Shown here in pieces: positions 15,145 through 27,387 of a DNA stretch of 64,000 bases. Where the stretch lies: contig CM022671.1 in the NCBI GenBank assembly GCA_012295275.1, forward strand, positions 12,650,678 through 12,714,677, written 5' to 3'. The DNA comes from Chrysomallon squamiferum (lineage: Eukaryota > Mollusca > Gastropoda > Neomphalida > Peltospiridae). The first letter of the stretch is position 1, and each line of letters starts with the position of its first letter. The notes beneath the pieces are model-generated. The model was given only the letters and a program-made list of their open reading frames with translations. It searched no databases and was not told the DNA's origin. The position numbers were made by a program, and so were the translations under genes.

Positions 15145-15430
15145 AACATCATCTTCATCATCATCATCATCATTATTACTACTACAAATACTATTACTAT
15201 ACTACTGCGTATATTATATTACTAGTACTACTATTAACACTAGGAACACTCTATTACTAGTAATATATAGTACTACTACTACTACTACTACTACGACAAT
15301 TATTATTATCATTATTAATAACATCAGTAGTAGTAATAGTGCTAGTACTAGTAATAGTAGTAACAATAGTAGCAGCACTAGTAGTAGTAGTAGTAGCAAC
15401 AGTAGTATGTAGCAATAATATTATTAATAA
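15145..15430. repeat. Mixed trinucleotide block (CAT, ACT, AGT)
   Basis: About 285 bp of short runs of CAT, ACT and AGT-type units, switching from ACT to AGT near 15290-15330, so the two halves are partly reverse complementary. Confidence 0.9.
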
Positions 15431-15639
15431 TAAAATAATGGATTTTAATGAGATTCCGAACTCAATTTTTGTTTGCTAAAAGTTACTCGGATATATAATA
15501 GAGAAGAAGCCGCTGAAACTGATAAATAAAGAACTTGGGAATTATTCAGCTTTTGATCGATATTAAATATGTTACACTCTGGTACACGATGTTTGTAAAC
15601 GAAAGCCAGTACGCGACTTTTTCCCTTACGTGATAAAGA

Positions 15640-15740
15640 TTTCTGGCGCGCAGAGATCTGGGTTAAGTCCCACTTTGTGTTTGTTATGTGAGTGTTAAAA
15701 GAGTATTCTGAAACTTGAAAAGACTGAAAAAAAGAAGAAG
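15640..15740 (+). mobile_element. Possible decayed tRNA-derived SINE
   Basis: GGTTAAGTCCCACTTTGTG resembles the B-box region of cephalopod tRNA-derived SINEs (GGTTCAGTCCCACTGCGTG-like, from memory). The rest is too divergent to align by eye; an A/G-rich tail follows. Confidence 0.25.
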
Positions 15741-15919
15741 AAAAAAGAAAACATCTTTCTCAAAGTTGTGTATCTCTGTATGCCGAATTAATATAGGAAA
15801 AATCGTTATTATTTAAGAGAAAAGGAAGTTTGGCGTTTATCTGAACTAAACATTATTTATAAAATATTTTTCTTTACGACAAATCAGTGTTTGTTAATTA
15901 ACTGGGGAATCGCAGCAGT

Positions 15920-16470
15920 AAGAACTGATATTATAGGTCCTACTAAAAATTAACGCAGTATGCACCAATTAGCATTTGGAACTGACAATATAATGCATTT
16001 AGAACTGATGCAATAACCCGAACTTAGAGCTGACGTAATAACGCTTATTTAGAACTGACGTAATAACCCGAACTTAGAACTGACGTAATAACGCGTACTT
16101 AGAATTGACGTAATAACGCGTACTTAGAACTAACGTAATAACGCGTATACTTAGAATTGACATAGTAATGCGTATTTAGAACTGATATAATAACGTGCAC
16201 TAAACTGACTCTATTACGCATACTTAGAAATGATGCAATAATTCGAACTTAGAATTGACATAACTCAGACGACGTTATACGCATACTTATAACAGACCAA
16301 ATAACGCATATTTAGAACTAATGCAATAATGATTATTAGAATCGACATAACGCTTATATATAGAACTCATGCAGAACTGAATCAATAATGCATAGTTAGA
16401 GCTTACATAATAACGTGTATTTAGATTTGACGCAATAACATGAAGTTAGAAGTAACGCAACATTGCATAA
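15920..16470. repeat. Degenerate ~25-bp minisatellite, about 20 copies
   Basis: The unit approximates TTAGAACTGACGTAATAACG plus CGTAC. The best copies lie at 16020-16165; copies decay toward both ends and insert or lose a few bases. Many units keep TGACGTAA, a CRE/ATF-like core. No coding frame persists through the array. Confidence 0.85.
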
Positions 16471-16800
16471 ATAAAAATACTACACAGTCGAATACAATGT
16501 ACCTATTATTGTATCTTGGGACTTGTTTTGACTGACTATAGATAATCTCTTTAAAATAATTCAGTTTTTGTTTTGTTTTCATGCGGTTTTAATTATTTAT
16601 CTAATTAAGGAAAACATTTTGTTGTTGTTGTTGTTTTATACTCTCACGGTTTATATAAGTAAGAAAAAGAACTGCTAATGACAATTACAAAAACAATATC
16701 AACACCAACAGAAAACTAAATAACAACAAAAACAATAATAATAATGATGAAACCAACAGTAACAGGGGAAAAGGTAGTAACGGCAGCAGTATCAATAGAA

Positions 16801-16864
16801 GTAACCCTGAATTATAATTATTGCACGATCTGTTGATCGTGCAATAATTATAATTCAGGATTAC
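16801..16864. repeat. Near-perfect hairpin: 30-bp arms, 4-nt loop
   Basis: Arms 16801-16830 and 16835-16864 are reverse complements with a single mismatch (C versus T at the fifth position), separated by TGTT. The flanks do not continue the pairing. Confidence 0.95.
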
Positions 16865-17388
16865 AGCTGCTGTAACAGAAAATATATTTTTATTATCTGA
16901 TCGTCTAAAATTAACTTTTTTGCTCATATATCACTCATATCGTTGTCTCTTCGGTTTAGTGCAATAATAATTTGAATTTACCTGAAAACTACTCATCACT
17001 TAACAAAACAAAACAAAAAACCATCAGTGTCCTTTAGGAATATGGTAATTGATCGTTATAAATATATATGATTTGTATATTTGTGTAGTTATTAAAATGG
17101 ATAGCTCCCACGTATTTATTTTACTAAAGTTTGACCTGGTGTTTACTTGATTAATCTCAAGTTCGATGAATAACATTTAAAAAAGTAATAATAATATATA
17201 TTGTTTTATTTTTAATTAATTCCTAAATAGTCGTATCTTCAAGATACTGAAGAAAAAACAAAATGATGGATTTCTTACTAATTAACATAACTGAACCAAT
17301 TAACTCTGCAAGCTGTTGCTTTTTTGCAAGTAAAATTTATTTTGTAAAATTGAGCAATAAAATTATTTTAAAGGTCTTTTTAGTGCTT

Positions 17389-17408
17389 TACTATTATTAT
17401 TATTATTA

Positions 17409-17439
<31 letters not shown>

Positions 17440-17660
17440 CATCATCATCATTAGTTACAGTAGTATTAGTTGTTGTTTTTGTAATAGCAATGATTGTAAC
17501 TGTAGCAGAAGTAGTAGTAGCAGCAGCAGCAGCACCGCTACTAGTAGTACTAACAGTAGCAATAGTAGTAGTAGCAGCAGTAATAGTAGTAGCAGCAGTA
17601 GTTATTGATGGTCGCGATGCTGTGGTAGTAGAAGCAGTAGTGGTAAGAATAATTATAAAT
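17389..17660. repeat. Mixed trinucleotide block (ATT, ATC, AGT, AGC)
   Basis: ATT units to about 17440, ATC units, then about 150 bp of AGT/AGC/AGA units. The poly-Val/Ala frame through it has no support as a gene. Confidence 0.9.
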
Positions 17661-19639
17661 GTTTCTTGTAGTTAAGTCAAAGCCTGTGCTTAACGGTACA
17701 AATCGCCAAAACTGTATTATTCTAAATATTGTCTCTAACACATATTTCTAGTATTATACACTAACCTCATTCCAGGTCAGATACCTCACATCCGGTCCCA
17801 CGGAAACTTGTTTGGTTCTTAATAGCCTACATGGAACAGTGTACTATATTGTCAGAAGATAATAAACAGGAGGCAATATGAAAATGAAATTCTTCTAACA
17901 TCGAGACAATATGTTAGCCATAAGAGACATGAAACTGGATCTATGCAAATACACATCATCTTTAATTTTATTTTATTTTATTTTGTTACATCCCACATTT
18001 AATTGATTTTTTTTTTTTTTTCCATTATACAACTCATAAACAAGAAGAAAAAATCTAACATAAAACATAAAAAATTAAGTGTTTGAGTCTTTTAGATGTA
18101 ATTTTTATAATTTGTATCATTTTATATTTTAATTATTGAATTGTTTTTAACATTATTTTATTATTATAATTTGGGGTTTTTTATATATATATCAAATTTT
18201 CAAAGTAAAAAGGTTTAAATCTTAGTCGCTGATTACAAAAATATTTCCTTTCTTTAAAATAAGATCATGATGTTTTTATGGTACGTAATATGTTTGAAAT
18301 TGCATACGCATGTTGATATGTTTGTGTGAGGAAGACAGATACCTCAACAAGAAAACTGGCAAAGAGAAAAGGTGTTATGTTGTTGTTGTTGTTGTTGTTT
18401 TTCTTAAAGTAATATAAATATTTCCAGCTAAAGTTTAAAGTGACCAGAGAAAATTGATCTTGGAAATTTATTAAGGCTAACTCCACCAGTGTCTTGTTTT
18501 ACAAGGATAAATGTTATGTGAGAAAAGGAGGCAGATTTTAAAATAATAAAAGAGCAAACAAACAAACAAAAACCAAAAAGTCCTTGTAAATGTGAATCAC
18601 TTTATGATAAATGAATATTGTCCATTTTATAAGATGTAGAAAACCTTTCATTTAAACCAGGTAAATACTCTCAAGCGAAAAATTGGGACGCAAACATGAA
18701 AATCGTATTGATTTAACCTTATATAGAAAAATATACAGGAAAATACCTTGGAAAAAAGAATTTTAAAAAGTATTCTGACCATAACGATTTGAATGAAGCT
18801 AAAAATGTTTTTCCTTTTAATTAAATTGACATGAATGATAAAGCTTTCAAGTCTTCTTCTCTCTCACTTATTTCGTCTTAGCGAACGAATAAATGTAATT
18901 ATTACTACGTTAATCTTATTAATTCTCTTTCGAAATAAACAACCAAGTGGAAAATTGCTATAAAGACATTTATAATTCTTGCGAGTCTTGTATTTATTGC
19001 CACTGGTCGATTTTTCAGTCCGCCGTCCACCATTGGCAGACACATAGTGTAACTTTGGTCAGTGGCTTGCCGGATGATTGGGTTTTGTCATCTTTTACCA
19101 TTGCGTTCCAGAATGTTGCCTATGTGTCAAGTCTAATCACTTAGGACAGCTGAATATTCTTTGGATAACAGGGTAACACATATATATACATGTACACGTA
19201 TAGATACATAAACATTGATTTATAACTGTAAAATGGAGAGAATCGTAATAAAATATCAGTAAGTGTCTGATATAACAGCAAGGCAACCCGAACTATCAAC
19301 AAAGATATGCTTTAAAAAATGCCTACATACATACATGCTTTTGTTGGTCTGTGAAACCACTTATTATGCGTAAAGCCTAAATAAATCTGGTAATACGCGA
19401 AATGCCTGAAAATTCCACACATTTCACTATACAAAATAACTAACGTGATTCAAGTGTTATTGTTGACATTTTTGCAGGCTTTTGTTCTAAAAAAATGATA
19501 AAATCACATTTTAAAAACCTAAAAATTTATTGATTAGACAATTTAAAATACTATTTACTATGAAATATTTATTATTATACAGTAACTTACTATTGATACA
19601 GTTTCCAAATAAATAACCTTATGCCTAATAACACTTGGA

Positions 19640-20215
19640 TGATACTTAAAAAAGCTTCTGGTAATTCTGGTTTATTTTTAAATACCACACAATCTCCAGT
19701 ATTATTGATATCTTGTTAATTTAATTTTTGTATTATGTATCCGTAACACATTCTTCTCTGTACTGTAATCCTGTGTGTCATGAGAATAAAGACACTGTCA
19801 TTCTCATTGTTACCTAGAAGTTTCCTTTCATCCTGATCAGTTGTAATGATTTGCTGGTTATTCTCAAACCTAATGTTGCTTTGTGTTTATACAAGCAGAT
19901 GGATTAAGACATTATTACTTTCTGTGGCTTCTTCTAATCCATATCTAATCCATTTGCTGCATCATATGACTTTCATCTCTATACTTACTCAAAAGTTCTT
20001 CTATTGCAACCATTATATGATAGCAGAGTCCTATGACGATAAATTTAAATCTGAGCTTTCCAAAAAAGTATCTAGTTTGCAGAAAAGTGTTAATTCCAAA
20101 AGATGCGTATTTCAGAATGCTAGAAGTTCTTAAAAAGCAGTAGACGTATTGGAACAAATAGCAAACTCAAATACTGCCTGCTTTCAAAGTTAATTTTTTT
20201 CTATACATTCTATGC
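19640..20215 (+). mobile_element. Possible transposon-derived remnant
   Basis: Around 20030-20215 one frame reads YDDKFKSELSKKVSSLQKSV, then NSKRCVFQNARSS, a stop, then AVDVLEQIANSNTACFQ. This resembles the conserved region of ZBED/SCAND3-like domesticated hAT transposases, broken by a stop. Upstream, TGAGAATAAAGACACTGTCA near 19780 resembles an LTR polyadenylation region. Both resemblances are weak and unverified. Confidence 0.2.
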
Positions 20216-22180
20216 CAGTCTACTAGTGATGTGGTGATTCAGTGATAAATTCTAATGCTATAATATTTCTCCGTGATAAATGCACCATTCTATTGATAAT
20301 TAATGTTACAATGTCTAGAATATTATTAGGTTTTCAACTGTTTTAATTATTACCTAGTCATGATTTGTATTTATGGCAAGTTGTTCGTTGTATGGGGTCA
20401 CTTCACTGTGCCATCACCTATTGTTACCTATTGTTAAGGATAGCAAATTATGAAACAATAAGCGATTACAGTATAGTTTATTTTCCAAAAGTCCAACAAT
20501 AGACCAATAATATTTCACAGTCCAACAAAATGGGTGACGGAATCAGCATATTCATTTGGAGATTTCTGTCCTGTCAAAGTTAAGTTGCTGGTATTTCCTA
20601 CGTTTTGGCACTAACCTTCCAATAGCTCTTAATTATAAAATTGTAGCTTCTACAATTCTCTTAATCAATCTATAAATTTAAAAATGTTGGGATTACTGCT
20701 GCCCATCGTCTTCAGTTTTATCATGTATTACCTTGAGAGCTACAACATATTTAAGAACAGGCTTGGATTCTGAGTAACGGTTCACTTTAACGACACTGAC
20801 TATACGATTGAAGCGTTCAGCCGTATCACTTAATCACTTACTAATCCCTACAGACTGCGGTCAGTGAGGTCAAACCTTTTGCATAATGGCTCGCCATGAT
20901 TTTCAGTCATTTCACGCATTGCATGGTGGTCACAGTTTGTTTAGGCATTACGCGTTAATGGCTGGTTTCACAGGCTGACTGTAACATATATTTCTTTTTT
21001 AAAAATAATGTAAAAACAAATGAGAAAATAAAATACATTTATATAGATGGGAAGCAATTAAGTCTACCAATATATTTCTCTTTCTATATTCGTACATGTA
21101 AGAATATGCGCATCTATTCTGAGCGCCGGTTAGAGCAAAAATGAATTAAGAAAATAAAAGAAAGAGAAAAGAAACAGATATATAGAGTTGAGATACAAAC
21201 AGAGTAAGAAACAGATGAGAAAAACTGATAATAAACGAGGATTACACAAACGGAAATAAATGTAAAGAGAAAAGGAAGTACAGAAAGAAAAAGAAAGGTA
21301 AAGAGAAACTGATGGGGAAAAAAGAGCTAAAGTGAGGATACGGCTGGAGAGATAACAGCCCTTCGTAAAAAGACCAAATCATTTTGTTTTGGTTGTTCGT
21401 TGCACAGAAGAACACAAGAAAGAATACTGATATACAGATCAATGTTTGGAAACATACATCTTCCTTCTGTCAAATGAAGGAACTGATGGAAATGAATGTA
21501 TTTGTTACATCTTTCACATGATGGTATTCTCAAATGAACGTCTAAAATGGATATTGGGAAAAGATTACTCTAAAAGCTCATTTCACAGATCTTATTCATT
21601 ATTTCGTGTCTACTGTAAATACAAATAATTAAATGTCTGTCTCGTTCAAAATGACGAAAATTAATACTGATTTCGACGAGAAAGGAAAAACGAACAATTC
21701 ACTGGTAATAATTGAACTAAATGTCAGACAACGGAAACTGAGGCTGTATAAACGTTTACAATTACAAAATTACTGAAAGTTTGTTAAATACAGATTTGAA
21801 GACTGAATGTAGCAGTGATTATCTAAATATACTATTTAATAAATTAAACAAAATGAGAATAATAACATAATTACGCATATTATACATAATACGTTCACAT
21901 TTCATAATCTGGACATTTACAGTTAGCAAAGTTTCAGTATAAACAGAAAAAAATCAACACTTACCCTAAACGTCAGCATGATTACAAATATAAAAGAAAC
22001 ATAATTAGGGGATTGCAGGTAATTCGCATTATATCTGCGTTTCGTGGTGTGATTTAATTTCTATAAATAGCCAATAAACAAATTCAGTTACCACTAAATA
22101 ACGTTTGTGGATATTTGACATTTCCAGTGCAAGGGTTTTGAAGTGTTGTGCAAAATCTATCTTCATTGTATGTCCAGTCA

Positions 22181-22354
22181 CTAATCACAAAATTTTTCTT
22201 GCATAGATTCGTATTTTCGAATTAATTTTCTTTCAAGGTCATTTTCATCCAGATGACGACAATTGTGAAATAAGTGATGCGTTAAAGAGTAAATACACAA
22301 CTGTCTTAGATGTTTTTTTCCATACCAATCATCTTTTGGCATGGTTAAAATGCA
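22181..22354 (-). CDS. Possible minus-strand terminal exon or gene fragment, unknown protein
   Basis: The minus strand reads 57 codons plus a stop with non-repetitive, charged composition (DDWYGKKHLRQLC, HHLFHNCRHLDENDLERK, LIRKYESMQEKFCD). A CTGCAG acceptor would start it at 22354 in phase 0; the frame stays open to an ATG at 22399. It could belong with the segment at 24222-24309, but the phases do not join directly and at least one more exon would be needed. No family is recognised; a transposon fragment is the main alternative. Confidence 0.35.
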   Translation of the reverse strand, partial: CILTMPKDDWYGKKHLRQLCIYSLTHHLFHNCRHLDENDLERKLIRKYESMQEKFCD

Positions 22355-23295
22355 CTGCAGCTTTATCAATGTATGTATGCGACTGCTTATATCATGCATT
22401 TATCAGCGTACATTAAAGGAAACTTAGACGAAGATATCCGTTTATGTTAACACAAATTATGACTGAGACCAAAATTTTACTAAACAGAACGTTCCCAAAT
22501 CTAACCAAGCAGTCCTAGAAGCTCTTATGGTAATATATCTTTGTTATTCTAATTTTCATTCTTGTTTCTTTTCCATTCTCTTTTTTTCTTTTTTTTCTTT
22601 TGAAAAAGCCGTCATTCTGGTGAATTAGAAAACAAACAAATAAATAAAAAGGCGTTCATCAATTAAAGAAAAAACAGTTAATTACTTGGTAAACACAAAT
22701 AATTAACTGAAAGACATTAATTTCATTATAAAGAAAAAAACAAGTTATCAAAACAATTACAGTGGCAAAAAGAGACAGAAAGACAGATAGAAAGGAAAGC
22801 AAAGCGAAAGTAATCCTTAATAAATTATACTAGATTTCTAATAAGTGTAGTGTTCTGTATCACACACTCAACCTGAAAGAATATTTTAAATAATACCACC
22901 TAATTATCTAAACTCCGTGTTTCAGCGTCAACATTTCAATTAAGGTGAGTTTAAAGATAATTAAATGTCTAATGTCGTTTCCGACGAGTTTTCATTAAAT
23001 AAGAAAACAAAAGAGCAGATATGCATTTTTTGTATCTGTCATTTATCTTTCTCGCTAACTGTGCACGGGTATATACAGATACTAGTATGTAATTTTATAT
23101 ATATATCTTTGTAATTATTTACTTGGTAAAAGCGTATATCATTATTTATGCATATATATATATATATATATATGTGGATAAATACATAAGTATACATGAA
23201 TATATGTCTGTGATACGTATGTATCGACATATATATATATATGTGTGTGTTGAGTATGACTACATATGTATATGTGTGTATTGGGTGTCTGTTAG

Positions 23296-23298
<3 letters not shown>

Positions 23299-23329
<31 letters not shown>

Positions 23330-23423
23330 TGTATGTATGTATGTATGTATGTATGTATGTATGTATGTATGTATGTATGTATGTATGTATGTATGTATGT
23401 ATGTATGTATGTGTGTATGTATA
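23299..23423. repeat. (GTAT)~30 tetranucleotide microsatellite
   Basis: About 120 bp of near-perfect GTAT repeats with a GTGTGTAT interruption near the 3' end. Shorter TA tracts lie nearby at about 23155-23173 and 23229-23240. Confidence 0.98.
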
Positions 23424-23819
23424 TTATTCTCTCAAACATTAATACACACACTCTTGCATTATTGGCTGTTAAATGCTGCTGATCCATACATTCTAAACTA
23501 CAAATCAAGCCTATGATTTGGAAATAACCATTCAGCTGCTCACTGAAGCGTTTTACCAAATGCAGTCAACCAGAACATTAAATTTTGTAAAAAGTTAGTT
23601 TATAAACAGGCTTTACCTTTTTTTTAACTAAGAGTGTTTTTTCAAATATGGCTTTAAGAAGTCAAAATAAAAAATAATGAATTATGAGATAAATATATTC
23701 AATCATCAAGCAAAGCATCAAAAATGTGAAAAATAAACTATAGTTATCTTTCCTTCTAATAGCAGTTATTAATACTTTTGAATGATATTAATATACAATC
23801 TATGAATTTCCTATAAACA

Positions 23820-24165
23820 GTTAAAACAATGAAAGTTAATCTTAAACAGTTTCACAGAAGCAGTTAATTATAGTTCAACTCTCAAAGATTACCGTAATCA
23901 CTGCTTCATAGAAACAGTTCAGATAATTCAGTTTTCAAAGACTATCTTAAAACTAATTTCATAGAAACAGTTAAAATAATCCAGATATAAAAGAGGAGCC
24001 TTAAACAAAATATCATAGTAACAGTGACAAATGGTAGACTACAGTTATCAAAGACTATCTTAAACACGGTTTCATAGAAGCGTTAGAAAGTAAAATTATC
24101 AAAGACTATCTTAAATACAGTTTCATAGTAGTATTAGAAAGTAAAGTTATCAAAGGCGACTGAAA
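23820..24165. repeat. Degenerate ~50-56-bp tandem array, about 6 copies
   Basis: Units share TTTCATAGAAACAGTTA and TATCAAAGACTATCTTAAA-type segments. The TCAAAG element recurs near 23882, 23935, 24048, 24099 and 24149, giving spacings of about 54, 2x56, 50 and 50. It ends just before the minus-strand coding-like segment at 24222-24309. Confidence 0.7.
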
Positions 24166-24221
24166 ACATTAATGTGGTCATCTTATTAATTATATTTCTG
24201 TCCAGCCTGTAGACCCTTTAC

Positions 24222-24309
24222 ATTCGCATGTACTACATAGATCACGTTCGTACTCTAAAATATCAATAGCTATTTCTTCGACCAACTTGTCAGTTTCAAA
24301 TGATTCCAT
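24222..24309 (-). CDS. Possible minus-strand first exon, unknown protein
   Basis: From an ATG at 24309 the minus strand encodes an acidic, helix-like stretch (MESFETDKLVEEIAIDIL, then EYERDLCSTCE) that is far less low-complexity than chance frames here. A GTAAAG donor could end the exon at 24222 in phase 1. Unspliced, the frame stops at 24190. The upstream DNA (24400-24480) is CpG-richer than its surroundings. No family is recognised. It may be the start of a gene running toward 22 kb, or a fragment. Confidence 0.3.
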
Positions 24310-24399
24310 TTTACACGAATGACGTGAGAGCGAGTCGATAAGAATCGGTTGAAAAAGAGCTAAATATATCAAAGAGGTCAAAAGTCAGAAGCAATCAAT

Positions 24400-27033
24400 C
24401 GCACACATCGTCTTGCGAACCCTGCGTATTGACGAACTGCCTGTCACAGGATTCTACTTGTATTGGAAATCACCGCACCACACCGTCTTAAATAAATTGA
24501 ACACTTTTACAAACTCATGTAGATGTTGACTAGTTAGGACAATTCCAAGAGAAGTCTTTCGTTAAGTTTAGACATTTTGCTGTTGACTCATAGATGTTAT
24601 TTATTTTTACGTTTCGACTGTAAGATAATTGTTTTGAGTTATACTCAGAGGTCTGAGTTTTACACTTACATCTTTTATATTGTTAAATAATAATATATAG
24701 ATAGATTGTGGTTTATTTATTCATTCATTCATTCATTCATCCATTCACCATATACATTTAATTCTTAGGCAATATATTTTGTCGTTATCTCATATAATTC
24801 TATTTCAAAGTTTAGCCATTAATACAACATTCTCTCGCAAATTTCGTATTTAAATATATCTCACTTGTTGGCTTTTTATTTCTTTAAACGTCATTAGGTT
24901 TTAGATTTTATTTTTAAAACAGATAATAACTGTGAACACCGGAGCTGTTTCATATGCTACCTGATGTGCAGTTAAAATAATTTGTATGAAGTGGTTAGCT
25001 TTGTAATTATTTTATTCGAATGACGGTGCATATATTATATAAACTCTACTACTTTATTAATAGTTAAGAAAAAAGATAATAATAATAATAATCGTAGTAA
25101 TCAATAAATACATAACAGTGATAATACGAAGAACTAATTACAATAAAAACAGTAGTAGTAGCAGCATCAGCAGCTTCAGTAACTGTATTAGAGTAATAAT
25201 AATACATTTAGGCATACTAGATGCAGACTGTAAATCAAAATGGTCTTGAGATGAAGAATAATAAAATAATTCCTTTTCAACAGTTATCATTTATATTTCA
25301 GTCTGTGTAAGGATATTTTTAAAATGAATATTGGAGACGTTGTTGCATTTTCCCATCAACAGTTTGTTTAAAAAATGCATTAAAAAAAAAAAAAAGTTTA
25401 AAATGTATGAGAAATCTGGATAAAATTAATGCAAAAATACTAACAGAGAGAAGTATAGCTTTATCTCTTCTATAGTTATTATCTAAACGTTACAAAACAA
25501 AGTCATTAGTTATATGAATAATTATAGAAGAAATATAGTAGGTTTATCAGCCAATATGTTGTATGGATACCTCATGTATCTGTCACAGTAAAAACCTGTG
25601 CATAGAAAACCTATTTTCTCCATTTATCAGAAGGAAAAAGTGTGGTTCCACCAGATTACGAAATCCCATGGCTTAAAAATAAGTGCTGTAGAACTCACTT
25701 TACATTTGTAACTACAAGTGCACACTTGTAGTAAGGTTTATGTACGTAAATTATTTTACAGTTAACATCAGCTGTCAGCTTGCATGTCTTACTTTATTTC
25801 TCTTCATTAACGTCATACAGAATAAATTAGCACATGCATCTCGATTATTTGAGAAATCAAATATTTCGTTATATCCAGGTTTAGTGAAAGCTAAAACCAA
25901 ACACACACACATGCACACACACACATGTATCCATGTGATCTACATACATCAATAAAAATAAGGTTTTACAATACAAACTGAGAGTCTAAGTGAAATTAAA
26001 ACTTCAACAAAATAACTGCACATCTGTTTGATACTTGTACTGTAAGTGATATTTTCTTATTTAAATTCTTTGATCTGATTAAAACGACACTGGACAATAA
26101 GATTTCCCTTATTAGTTTCTCTGTCTTAGAAGCTTGGTTTTTATATAGCTAATATCGATCCTAGCTGAACGTAACATATTTATGTGCAACTAGTTTGTCA
26201 TATCATAAGAAAAAAATGTCTGACAACTTTTTCTTCTTCTAAAAACAAATTTTATAAAAGACCTTCAGTTACCGTAATGAACCTTCCATTTGACCAGGAC
26301 TGTTTAGTAATTGCAGCTGCATGGTCCTAATTCTGCTAATAACCTGTCTTTCTTATTTTCAATGTCTGAATGTTCAGATCTAGGTTTTCAAACTCGTGTA
26401 AAGATTGAACATTTTACATCAAACAAACTTCCGGATTGGTCTAGACTCTAGACTGATAATTATTTCACAAGCGTGATTCTGAATAAACGTGCAACTTTCC
26501 AAAGTCTCAGCAACACAGTTATTTTCTTTTATAAGAAGCTAATTTTGATCTAACAGATTAGAGTGTAATGGATTAGAGCTGATTTGTTTTTATTTTTTTT
26601 TTTTTATCTAAGTATAATGTAATATTTTATGTAAGGACCAGGCGTGGTATATCGTAGAATCAATGAAATTTCCCGTTCCAGCCGATTCCCCTCGAAAGAT
26701 TTCTATAAACGATGCCTCGGTGCCAATTTAATATGAGAAGTCACTGGTTTAGCAAAACGAATTCCAGAAATTATGTGCAAAAATAAGAGAAAAAAAGTAA
26801 ATAAATGCTAATAATAAAATAAAACTAATTATTACAGACACGAATTAATCTTTAATTTATGTTTAGAGGTGTTCTCAAAACGAATTCTTAATTCTATTTA
26901 TCACTGAGAAAACGTAAAAATTAATCATTATAGAGGTTCTGAAATGATCAGTTTTCTGGATAATACGAAAGACAAAAGAATGCAATAAGATCTTGTTCTA
27001 GTTGTCAAAAATATGAACAACTGAATGACACGG
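24400..27033. other. Spacer, no gene recognised
   Basis: Mostly AT-rich unique sequence. 26635-26775 is GC-richer but shows no reading frame or repeat that I can name. Confidence 0.5.
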
Positions 27034-27290
27034 AATTCAGATTGCGTAACCAAATTTGTTGCTTCAATCAGATCCGCTCCTTTTATGTTTAAGTGATGAA
27101 GTCAGATTGCGTAACTTTAATTGTTACTTCAAATCACATCCGCTTTTTTATTGGTAAGAGATGGAACTGAAACTGCAAATCTTTAATTTTTACTTCAAAT
27201 CACATTCGCTCTTTTATTTTTAAGCGAACGAATTCAAATTGCGTAACTTTAATTGTTACTTTAAATCACATCCGCTCTTTTTATTGTTTC
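27034..27290 (+). repeat. ~66-bp tandem repeat array, about 4 copies, upstream of a TATA box
   Basis: The core ATTGCGTAAC recurs at 27041, 27106 and 27238, with a decayed version (ACTGCAAATC) at 27172, so the period is 65-66 bp. Each unit also shares a TTGTTACTTCAAATCACATC-like segment and a CCGCTCTTTTAT-like segment. TTGCGTAA resembles a C/EBP- or PAR-type bZIP site (motif knowledge; binding not shown). Confidence 0.8.
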
Positions 27291-27318
27291 CGCTAATTTT
27301 TCCACTCCATGGCGTTGC

Positions 27319-27326
27319 TATAAAAA
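27319..27326 (+). promoter_or_regulatory. TATA box of a candidate small secreted-protein gene
   Basis: TATAAAAA followed by GG lies 69 bp before an ATG that opens a hydrophobic first exon. TCA-type initiator-like sequences occur at about 27354 and 27368. A ~66-bp tandem array ends about 30 bp upstream. Confidence 0.45.
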
Positions 27327-27387
27327 GGCTGACATTTGGTAATTAAGGAAACGGTCAATACGAGAGTTCAGTTAGGCGGGGAAACCA

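Larger units (their letters stand above)
16865..22180. other. Spacer with repeats and a possible transposon remnant
   Basis: Nothing nameable outside the trinucleotide block at 17.4 kb and the possible remnant at 19.6-20.2 kb. 20380-20960 is of normal complexity and may be further transposon debris. Confidence 0.5.

Noticed and set aside
17490-17675. Val/Ala-rich frame
   Set aside because: Produced by AGT/AGC trinucleotide units; no start context or domain.
23039-23559. Several frames through the GTAT repeat (poly-CMYV and IHTY types)
   Set aside because: Tetranucleotide repeat read in different frames; not genes.
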